A stretch of DNA of 64,000 nt. Origin: Siphonodentalium dalli (Eukaryota > Mollusca > Scaphopoda > Gadilida > Siphonodentaliidae). The notes under the pieces were generated by a model that had not been told where the DNA came from, did no database searches, and saw nothing but the letters and a program-made list of their open reading frames with translations. The stretch covers positions 49,113,797 to 49,177,796 of the forward strand of contig CP136061.1 in assembly GCA_032622095.1 (NCBI GenBank). Reading direction: 5' to 3'. Shown in pieces: positions 52,935-64,000 of this stretch (the first letter of the stretch is position 1; every line of letters starts with the position of its first letter). Made by a program: the position numbers and the translations under genes.

Positions 52935-55900
52935 TGTAGTTCATGTGATAGCCGGGATATATTCACATGTAAACCTTGTAATGGCACAATGGAGTTCATG
53001 TGATAGGTGGGATATATTCACGGAGTTCATGTGATAGCCGGGATATATTCACATGTAAACCTTGTAATGGCACAATGGAGTTCATGTGATAGCCGGGATA
53101 TATTCCCATGTAAACCTTGTAATGGCACAATGGAGTTCATGTGATAGCCGGAATATATTCACATGTAAACCTTGTTATGGCACAATGTAGTTCATGTGAT
53201 AGCCGGGATATATTCACATGTAAACCTTGTTATGGGACAATGGAGTTCATGTGATAGCCGGGATATATTCACGGAGTTCATGTGATAGCCGGGATATATT
53301 CACATGTAAACCTTGTAATGGCACAATGTAGTTCATGTGATAGCTGGGATATATTCACGGAGTTCATGTGATAGCCGGGATATATTCACATGTAAACCTT
53401 GTAATGGCACAATGTAGATGATGTGATAGCTGGGATATATTCACATGTAAACCTTGTAATGGCACAATGTAGTTCATGTGATAGCTGGGATATATTCACG
53501 GAGTTCATGTGATAGCCGGGATATATTCACATGTAAACCTTGTAATGGCACAATGTAGTTCATGTGATAGCTGGGATATATTCACATGTAAACCTTGTAA
53601 TGGCACAATGTAGTTCATGTGATAGCCGGAATATATTCACATGTAAACCTTGTAATGGCACAATGGAGTTCATGTGATAGCTGGGATATATTCACATGTA
53701 AACCTTGTAATGGCACAATGGAGTTCATGTGATAGCCGGGATATATTCACATGTCAACCTTGTAATGGCACAATGGAGTTCATGTGATAGGTGGGATATA
53801 TTCACGGAGTTCATGTGATAGCCAGGATATATTCACATGTAAACCTTGTAATGGCACAATGTAGTTCATGTGATAGCTGGGATATATTCACATGTATACC
53901 TTGTAATGGCACAATGTAGTTCATGTGATAGCCGGAATATATTCACATGTAAACCTTGTAATGGCACAATGGAGTTCATGTGATAGCTGGGATATATTCA
54001 CATGTAAACCTTGTAATGGCACAATGGAGTTCATGTGATAGCCGGGATATATTCACATGTAAACCTTGTAATGGCACAATGGAGTTCATGTGATAGCTGG
54101 GATATATTCACATGTAAACCTTGTAATGGCACAATGGAGTTCATGTGATAGCCGGGATATATTCACATGTAAACCTTGTAATGGCACAATGGAGTTCATG
54201 TGATAGCCGGGATATATTCATTGAGTTCATGTGATAGCCGGGATATATTCACATGTAAACCTTGTAATGGCACAATGTAGTTCATGTGATAGCCGGAATA
54301 TATTCACATGTAAACCTTGTAATGGCACAATGGAGTTCATGTGATAGCCGGGATATATTCACATGTAAACCTTGTAATGGCACAATGTAGTTCATGTGAT
54401 AGCTGGGATATATTCACATGTAAACCTTGTTATGGCACAATGGAGTTCATGTGATAGCCGGGATATATTCACATGTAAACCTTGTAATGGCACAATGGAG
54501 TTCATGTGATAGCCGGAATATATTCACATGTAAACCTTGTAATGGCACAATGGAGTTCATGTGATAGCCGGGATATATTCACATGTAAACCTTGTAATGG
54601 CACAATGGAGTTCATGTGATAGCCGGGATATATTCACATGTAAACCTTGTAATGGCACAATGGAGTTCATGTGATAGGTGGGATATATTCACATGTAAAC
54701 CTTGTTATGGCACAATGGAGTTCATGTGATAGCCGGGATATATTCACATGTAAACCTTGTAATGGCACAATGGAGTTCATGTGATAGCCGGGATATATTC
54801 ACATGTAAACCTTGTTATGGCACAATGGAGTTCATGTGATAGCCGGGATATATTCACATGTAAACCTTGTTATGGCACAATGGAGTTCATGTGATAGGTG
54901 GGATATATTCACGGAGTTCATGTGATAGCCGGAATATATTCACATGTAAACCTTGTAATGGCACAATGGAGTTCATGTGATAGCCAGGATATATTCACAT
55001 GTAAACCTTGTAATGGCACAATGGAGTTCATGTGATAGCCGGGATATATTCACATGTAAACCTTGTAATGGCACAATGGAGTTCATGTGATAGGTGGGAT
55101 ATATTCACGGAGTTCATGTGATAGCCGGGATATATTCACATGTAAACCTTGTAATGGCACAATGGAGTTCATGTGATAGGTGGGATATATTCACATGTAA
55201 ACCTTGTAATGGCACAATGGAGTTCATGTGATAGCCGGGATATATTCACATGTAAACCTTGTAATGGCACAATGGAGTTCATGTGATAGCCGGGATATAT
55301 TCACATGTAAACCTTGTAATGGCACAATGTAGTTCATGTGATAGCCGGGATATATTCACATCTAAACCTTGTAATGGCACAATGTAGTTCATGTGATAGG
55401 TGGGATATATTCATGGAGTTCATGTGATAGCCGGGATATATTCACATCTAAAGCTTGTAATGGCACAATGGAGTTCATGTGATAGCCGGGATATATTCAC
55501 ATGTAAACCTTGTAATGGAACAATGGAGTTCATGTGATAGCCGGGATATATTCACATGTAAACCTTGTAATGGCACAATGGAGTTCATGTGATAGCCAGG
55601 ATATATTCACATGTAAACCTTGTAATGGCACAATGGAGTTCATGTGATAGGTGGGATATATTCACATGTAAACCTTGTAATGGCACAATGGAGTTCATGT
55701 GATAGCCGGGATATATTCACGGAGTTCATGTGATAGGTGGGATATATTCACATGTAAACCTTGTAATGGCACAACGTAGTTCATGTGATAGCCGGGATAT
55801 ATTCACATGTAAACCTTGTAATGGCACAATGGAGTTCATGTGATGGATGTATTCACGGAGTTCATGTGATAGGTGGGATATATTCACATGTAAACCTTGT

Positions 55901-57540
55901 AATGGCACAATGTAGTTCATGTGATAGGTGGGATATATTCACATGTAAACCTTGTAATGGCACAATGTAGTTCATGTGATAGCCGGGATATATTCACATG
56001 TAAACCTTGTAATGGCACAATGGAGTTCATGTGATAGGTGGGATATATTCACGGAGTTCATGTGATAGCCGGGATATATTCACATGTAAACCTTGTAATG
56101 GCACAATGGAGTTCATGTGATAGCCGGGATATATTCCCATGTAAACCTTGTAATGGCACAATGGAGTTCATGTGATAGCCGGAATATATTCACATGTAAA
56201 CCTTGTTATGGCACAATGTAGTTCATGTGATAGCCGGGATATATTCACATGTAAACCTTGTTATGGGACAATGGAGTTCATGTGATAGCCGGGATATATT
56301 CACGGAGTTCATGTGATAGCCGGGATATATTCACATGTAAACCTTGTAATGGCACAATGTAGTTCATGTGATAGCTGGGATATATTCACGGAGTTCATGT
56401 GATAGCCGGGATATATTCACATGTAAACCTTGTAATGGCACAATGTAGATGATGTGATAGCTGGGATATATTCACATGTAAACCTTGTAATGGCACAATG
56501 TAGTTCATGTGATAGCTGGGATATATTCACGGAGTTCATGTGATAGCCGGGATATATTCACATGTAAACCTTGTAATGGCACAATGTAGTTCATGTGATA
56601 GCTGGGATATATTCACATGTAAACCTTGTAATGGCACAATGTAGTTCATGTGATAGCCGGAATATATTCACATGTAAACCTTGTAATGGCACAATGGAGT
56701 TCATGTGATAGCTGGGATATATTCACATGTAAACCTTGTAATGGCACAATGGAGTTCATGTGATAGCCGGGATATATTCACATGTCAACCTTGTAATGGC
56801 ACAATGGAGTTCATGTGATAGGTGGGATATATTCACGGAGTTCATGTGATAGCCAGGATATATTCACATGTAAACCTTGTAATGGCACAATGTAGTTCAT
56901 GTGATAGCTGGGATATATTCACATGTATACCTTGTAATGGCACAATGTAGTTCATGTGATAGCCGGAATATATTCACATGTAAACCTTGTAATGGCACAA
57001 TGGAGTTCATGTGATAGCTGGGATATATTCACATGTAAACCTTGTAATGGCACAATGGAGTTCATGTGATAGCCGGGATATATTCACATGTAAACCTTGT
57101 AATGGCACAATGGAGTTCATGTGATAGCTGGGATATATTCACATGTAAACCTTGTAATGGCACAATGGAGTTCATGTGATAGCCGGGATATATTCACATG
57201 TAAACCTTGTAATGGCACAATGGAGTTCATGTGATAGCCGGGATATATTCATTGAGTTCATGTGATAGCCGGGATATATTCACATGTAAACCTTGTAATG
57301 GCACAATGTAGTTCATGTGATAGCCGGAATATATTCACATGTAAACCTTGTAATGGCACAATGGAGTTCATGTGATAGCCGGGATATATTCACATGTAAA
57401 CCTTGTAATGGCACAATGTAGTTCATGTGATAGCTGGGATATATTCACATGTAAACCTTGTTATGGCACAATGGAGTTCATGTGATAGCCGGGATATATT
57501 CACATGTAAACCTTGTAATGGCACAATGGAGTTCATGTGA
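51480..57540 (+). repeat. Tandem duplication of a 3,031-bp block
   Basis: Rare variants repeat 3031 bp apart: GATGGATGTATTC (near 52,812/55,843), TTCCCATG (53103/56134), GTAGATGATG (53414/56445) and CATGTATACC (53891/56922). The copies lie directly next to each other. Confidence 0.9.
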
Positions 57541-58140
57541 TAGCTGGGATATATTCACATGTAAACCTTGTTATGGCACAATGTAGTTCATGTGATAGCC
57601 GGGATATATTCACATGTAAACCTTGTTATGGCACAATGGAGTTCATGTGATAGCCGGGATATATTCACATGTAAATCTTGTAATGGCACAATGGAGTTCA
57701 TGTGATAGGTGGGATATATTCACGGAGTTCATGTGATAGGTGGGATATATTCACATGTAAACCTTGTAATGGCACAATGGAGTTCATGTGATAGCCAGGA
57801 TATATTCACATGTAAACCTTGTAATGGCACAATGGAGTTCATGTGATAGGTGGGATATATTCACGGAGTTCATGTGATAGCCGGGATATATTCACATGTA
57901 AATCTTGTAATGGCACAATGGAGTTCATGTGATAGCCGGGATATATTCACATGTAAACCTTGTAATGGCACAATGGAGTTCATGTGATAGCTGGGATATA
58001 TTCACATGTAAACCTTGTTATGGCACAATGTAGTTCATGTGATAGCCGGGATATATTCACATGTAAACCTTGTTATGGCACAATGGAGTTCATGTGATAG
58101 CCGGGATATATTCACATGTAAATCTTGTAATGGCACAATG
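57541..58140 (+). repeat. Second 447-bp module repeat
   Basis: The ordered set TAGCTGGGAT, then TTATGG-AATGTAG, then TTATGG-AATGGAG, then GTAAATCTTG units at 57541 recurs at 57988, 447 bp later. Confidence 0.75.
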
Positions 58141-61100
58141 GAGTTCATGTGATAGGTGGGATATATTCACGGAGTTCATGTGATAGGTGGGATATATTCA
58201 CATGTAAACCTTGTAATGGCACAATGTAGTTCATGTGATAGCTGGGATATATTCACATGTAAACCTTGTAATGGCACAATGGAGTTCATGTGATAGCCGG
58301 GATATATTCACATGTAAACCTTGTAATGGCACAATGGAGTTCATGTGATAGGTGGGATATATTCACGGAGTTCATGTGATAGCCAGGATATATTCACATG
58401 TAAACCTTGTAATGGCACAATGTAGTTCATGTGATAGCCGGAATATATTCACATGTAAACCTTGTAATGGCACAATGGAGTTCATGTGATAGCCGGGATA
58501 TATTCACATGTAAACCTTGTAATGGCACAATGTAGTTCATGTGATAGCTGGGATATATTCACATGTAAACCTTGTTATGGCACAATGGAGTTCATGTGAT
58601 AGCCGGGATATATTCACATGTAAACCTTGTAATGGCACAATGGAGTTCATGTGATAGGTGGGATATATTCACGGAGTTCATGTGATAGCTGGGATATATT
58701 CACATGTAAACCTTGTAATGGCACAATGGAGTTCATGTGATAGGTGGGATATATTCACATCTAAACCTTGTAATGGCACAATGGAGTTCATGTGATGGCT
58801 GGGATATATTCACATGTAAACCTTGTTATGGCACAATGGAGTTCATGTGATAGGTGGGATATATTCACGGAGTTCATGTGATAGCCAGGATATATTCACA
58901 TGTAAACCTTGTAATGGCACAATGTAGTTCATGTGATAGCTGGGATATATTCACATGTAAACCTTGTAATGGCACAATGTAGTTCATGTGATAGCTGGGA
59001 TATATTCACATGTAAACCTTGTAATGGCACAATGGAGTTCATGTGATAGGTGGGATATATTCACATGTAAACCTTGTAATGGCACAATGGAGTTCATGTG
59101 ATAGCCGGAATATATTCACATGTAAACCTTGTAATGGCACAATGTAGTTCATGTGATAGCTGGGATATATTCACATGTAAACCTTGTAATGGCACAATGT
59201 AGTTCATGTGATAGCTGGGATATATTCACATGTAAACCTTGTAATGGCACAATGGAGTTCATGTGATAGCCGGGATATATTCACATGTAAACCTTGTAAT
59301 GGCACAATGGAGTTCATGTGATAGGTGGGATATATTCACATGTAAACCTTGTAATGGCACAATGGAGTTCATGTGATAGCCGGGATATATTCACATGTAA
59401 ACCTTGTAATGGCACAATGGAGTTCATGTGATAGCCGGGATATATTCACATGTAAACCTTGTAATGGCACAATGGAGTTCATGTGATAGCCGGGATATAT
59501 TCACATGTAAACCTTGTAATGGCACAATGGAGTTCATGTGATAGGTGGGATATATTCACGGAGTTCATGTGATAGCCGGAATATATTCACATGTAAACCT
59601 TGTAATGGCACAATGTAGTTCATGTGATAGCTGGGATATATTCACATGTAAACCTTGTAATGGCACAATGTAGTTCATGTGATAGCTGGGATATATTCAC
59701 ATGTAAACCTTGTAATGGCACAATGGAGTTCATGTGATAGCCGGGATATATTCACATGTAAACCTTGTAATGGCACAATGGAGTTCATGTGATAGCCGGG
59801 ATATATTCACATGTAAACCTTGTAATGGCACAATGGAGTTCATGTGATAGCCGGAATATATTCACATGTAAACCTTGTAATGGCACAATGTAGTTCATGT
59901 GATAGCCGGGATATATTGACATGTAAACCTTGTAATGGCACAATGGAGTTCATGTGATAGCCGGGATATATTCACATGTAAACCTTGTAATGGCACAATG
60001 GAGTTCATGTGATAGGTGGGATATATTCACGGAGTTCATGTGATAGCCGGGATATATTCACATGTAAACCTTGTAATGGCACAATGGAGTTCATGTGATA
60101 GCCGGGATATATTCACATGTAAACCTTGTAATGGCACAATGTAGTTCATGTGATAGGTGGGATATATTCACATCTAAACCTTGTAATGGCACAATGTAGT
60201 TCATGCGATAGCCGGGATATATTCACATCTAAACCTTGTAATGGCACAATGTAGTTCATGTGATAGCCGGGATATATTCACATCTAAACCTTGTAATGGC
60301 ACAATGTAGTTCATGTGATAGGTGGGATATATTCACATGTAAACCTTGTAATGGCACAATGTAGTTCATGTGATAGCCGGGATATATTCACATCTAAACC
60401 TTGTAATGGCACAATGTAGTTCATGTGATAGGTGGGATATATTCACATGTAAACCTTGTAATGGCACAATGGAGTTCATGTGATAGCCGGAATATATTCA
60501 CATGTAAACCTTGTAATGGCACAATGGAGTTCATGTGATAGCCGGGATATATTCACATGTAAACCTTGTAATGGCACAATGGAGTTCATGTGATAGGTGG
60601 GATATATTCACATGTAAACCTTGTAATGGCACAATGGAGTTCATGTGATAGCCGGGATATATTCACATGTAAACCTTGTAATGGCACAATGGAGTTCATG
60701 TGATAGCCGGGATATATTCACATGTAAACCTTGTAATGGCACAATGGAGTTCATGTGATAGCCGGGATATATTCACATGTAAACCTTGTAATGGCACAAT
60801 GGAGTTCATGTGATAGCCGGGATATATTCACATGTAAACCTTGTAATGGCACAATGGAGTTCATGTGATAGGTGGGATATATTCACATGTAAACCTTGTA
60901 ATGGCACAATGGAGTTCATGTGATAGCCGGGATATATTCACATGTAAACCTTGTAATGGCACAATGGAGTTCATGTGATAGCCGGGATATATTCACATGT
61001 AAACCTTGTAATGGCACAATGGAGTTCATGTGATAGCCGGGATATATTCACATGTAAACCTTGTTATGGCACAATGGAGTTCATGTGATAGGTGGGATAT

Positions 61101-64000
61101 ATTCACGGAGTTCATGTGATAGCCGGAATATATTCACATGTAAACCTTGTAATGGCACAATGTAGTTCATGTGATAGCTGGGATATATTCACATGTAAAC
61201 CTTGTAATGGCACAATGTAGTTCATGTGATAGCTGGGATATATTCACATGTAAACCTTGTAATGGCACAATGGAGTTCATGTGATAGCCGGAATATATTC
61301 ACATGTAAACCTTGTTATGGCACAATGTAGTTCATGTGATAGCCGGGATATATTCACATGTAAACCTTGTTATGGGACAATGGAGTTCATGTGATAGCCG
61401 GGATATATTCACGGAGTTCATGTGATAGCCGGGATATATTCACATGTAAACCTTGTTATGGCACAATGTAGTTCATGTGATAGCTGGGATATATTCACAT
61501 GTAAACCTTGTAATGGCACAATGTAGTTCATGTGATAGCTGGGATATATTCACGGAGTTCATGTGATAGCCGGGATATATTCACATGTAAACCTTGTAAT
61601 GGCACAATGTAGTTCATGTGATAGCTGGGATATATTCACATGTAAACCTTGTAATGGCACAATGTAGTTCATGTGATAGCTGGGATATATTCACGGAGTT
61701 CATGTGATAGCCGGGATATATTCACATGTAAACCTTGTAATGGCACAATGTAGTTCATGTGATAGCTGGGATATATTCACATGTAAACCTTGTTATGGCA
61801 CAATGGAGTTCATGTGATAGCCGGAATATATTCACATGTAAACCTTGTAATGGCACAATGTAGTTGATGTGATAGCCGGAATATATTCACATGTAAACCT
61901 TGTAATGGCACAATGGAGTTCATGTGATAGCTGGGATATATTCACATGTAAACCTTGTAATGGCACAATGGAGTTCATGTGATAGCCGGGATATATTCAC
62001 ATGTAAACCTTGTAATGGCACAATGGAGTTCATGTGATAGCCGGGATATATTCACATGTCAACCTTGTAATGGCACAATGGAGTTCATGTGATAGGTGGG
62101 ATATATTCACGGAGTTCATGTGATAGCCAGGATATATTCACATGTAAACCTTGTAATGGCACAACGGAGTTCATGTGATAGGTGGGATATATTCACATGT
62201 AAACCTTGTAATGGCACAATGGAGTTCATGTGATAGCCGGGATATATTCACATGTAAACCTTGTAATGGCACAATGGAGTTCATGTGATAGGTGGGATAT
62301 ATTCACATGTAAACCTTGTAATGGCACAATGGAGTTCATGTGATAGCCGGGATATATTCACATGTAAACCTTGTAATGGCACAATGGAGTTCATGTGATA
62401 GGTGGGATATATTCACATGTAAACCTTGTAATGGCACAATGTAGTTCATGTGATAGCCGGAATATATTCACATGTAAACCTTGTAATGGCACAATGGAGT
62501 TCATGTGATAGCCGGGATATATTCACATGTAAACCTTGTAATGGCACAATGTAGTTCATGTGATAGATGGGATATATTCACATGTAAACCTTGTTATGGC
62601 ACAATGGAGTTCATGTGATAGCCGGGATATATTCACATGTAAACCTTGTAATGGCACAATGGAGTTCATGTGATAGGTGGGATATATTCACGGAGTTCAT
62701 GTGATAGGTGGGATATATTCACATGTAAACCTTGTTATGGCACAATGGAGTTCATGTGATAGCCGGGATATATTCACATGTAAACCTTGTAATGGCACAA
62801 TGTAGTTCATGTGATAGGTGGGATATATTCACATGTAAACCTTGTAATGGCACAATGGAGTTCATGTGATAGCCGGGATATATTCACATGTAAACCTTGT
62901 AATGGCACAATGGAGTTCATGTGATAGGTGGGATATATTCACGGAGTTCATGTGATAGCCGGGATATATTCACATGTAAATCTTGTAATGGCACAATGGA
63001 GTTCATGTGATAGGTGGGATATATTCACGGAGTTCATGTGATAGGTGGGATATATTCACATGTAAACCTTGTAATGGCACAATGGAGTTCATGTGATAGC
63101 CGGGATATATTCACATGTAAACCTTGTAATGGCACAATGGAGTTCATGTGATAGCCGGGATATATTCACATGTAAACCTTGTAATGGCACAATGGAGTTC
63201 ATGTGATAGGTGGGATATATTCACGGAGTTCATGTGATAGCCAGGATATATTCACATGTAAACCTTGTAATGGCACAATGTAGTTCATGTGATAGCCGGA
63301 ATATATTCACATGTAAACCTTGTAATGGCACAATGGAGTTCATGTGATAGCCGGGATATATTCACATGTAAACCTTGTAATGGCACAATGTAGTTCATGT
63401 GATAGCTGGGATATATTCACATGTAAACCTTGTTATGGCACAATGGAGTTCATGTGATAGCCGGGATATATTCACATGTAAACCTTGTAATGGCACAATG
63501 GAGTTCATGTGATAGGTGGGATATATTCACGGAGTTCATGTGATAGCCGGAATATATTCACATGTAAACCTTGTAATGGCACAATGTAGTTCATGTGATG
63601 GCTGGGATATATTCACGGAGTTCATGTGATAGGTGGGATATATTCACATGTAAACCTTGTAATGGCATAATGGAGTTCATGTGATAGGTGGGATATATTC
63701 ACATCTAAACCTTGTAATGGCACAATGGAGTTCATGTGATGGCTGGGATATATTCACATGTAAACCTTGTTATGGCACAATGGAGTTCATGTGATAGGTG
63801 GGATATATTCACGGAGTTCATGTGATAGCCAGGATATATTCACATGTAAACCTTGTAATGGCACAATGTAGTTCATGTGATAGCTGGGATATATTCACAT
63901 GTAAACCTTGTAATGGCACAATGTAGTTCATGTGATAGCTGGGATATATTCACATGTAAACCTTGTAATGGCACAATGGAGTTCATGTGATAGGTGGGAT

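Larger units (their letters stand above)
13188..64000 (+). repeat. Giant 55/31-bp minisatellite (satellite-scale) array, continues past the window
   Basis: Over 50.8 kb of uninterrupted head-to-tail repeats. The main unit is 55 bp: GATATATTCACATGTAAACC, TTGTAATGGCACAATGGAGT, TCATGTGATAGCCGG. A 31-bp form lacks 24 internal bases (ATGTAAACCTTGTAATGGCA plus CAAT), joining TTCAC directly to GGAG. A 57-bp form has an extra CA (GGCACACAATGG). Common positional variants are GCCGG/GCTGG/GGTGG/GCCAG, TAATGG/TTATGG, ATGTAAA/ATCTAAA and AATGGAG/AATGTAG. From length divided by mean unit size there are roughly a thousand units (estimate, not a count). No unique insert interrupts it. AATAAA is absent from the unit. 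All reading frames within it are repeat artefacts. Confidence 0.97.

Noticed and set aside
14105-56000. Open frames of 61-140 codons inside the array on both strands
   Set aside because: They are readings of the repeat in different phases, end at the recurrent TGA/TAG, and occur as copies at the spacing of the array duplications. No start context, domain or independent conservation supports them.
13188-64000. CRISPR-like array of regularly spaced repeats
   Set aside because: There are no unique spacers: the whole unit repeats head to tail with shared variants. The flanking gene is an animal channel with a signal peptide and no cas genes are present.
13188-64000. Telomeric or simple microsatellite DNA
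   Set aside because: The unit is 55/31 bp with no TTAGGG-type hexamer. A centromeric role is possible but nothing in the sequence shows it.

Overview
The window looks like nuclear DNA from an animal, most likely a lophotrochozoan and probably a bivalve mollusc. The reasons are an intron-free nicotinic-type receptor gene, very dense fragments of DNA transposons and non-LTR retrotransposons, AT-rich intergenic DNA, and a huge minisatellite array. The species assignment is inference. No tRNA, rRNA, operon or prokaryotic signal was seen.

Bases 1-11,990 are mobile-element and repeat-rich intergenic DNA. A TTAA-bounded piggyBac-like candidate spans about 1.0-4.2 kb. A roughly 160-bp tandem repeat lies at 4.3-4.65 kb. 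A broken CR1/L2-type reverse transcriptase on the minus strand (about 4.9-7.4 kb) is split by a 1,190-bp non-autonomous hAT-like element with perfect 14-bp terminal inverted repeats and an exact 8-bp target duplication. Hairpins lie at 435-480, 720-837, 8283-8610 and 9708-9870. A 23-bp x6 array starts at 10.2 kb and a 29-bp x7 array at 11.5 kb.

The only convincing intact gene is at 11,991-13,226 (+). It encodes a 411-residue Cys-loop ligand-gated channel subunit of the nicotinic acetylcholine receptor type, in one uninterrupted coding exon. It has a signal peptide, a 13-residue Cys-loop, four membrane segments, an unusually short M3-M4 loop, and no vicinal cysteine pair.

From 13,188 to the end (over 50.8 kb, still running at base 64,000) the window is one minisatellite/satellite array. 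The main unit is 55 bp, with a 31-bp form lacking 24 internal bases and a 57-bp form carrying an extra CA. Units form modules (112, 196 and 447 bp) and larger near-identical blocks at spacings of 2792, 3031, 4629, 5092, 5335 and 5570 bp. The first array unit lies inside the receptor gene: the last 12 codons and the stop codon are satellite sequence. That gene-satellite fusion is the most interesting feature here. The short reading frames inside the array are consequences of the repeat and not separate genes.
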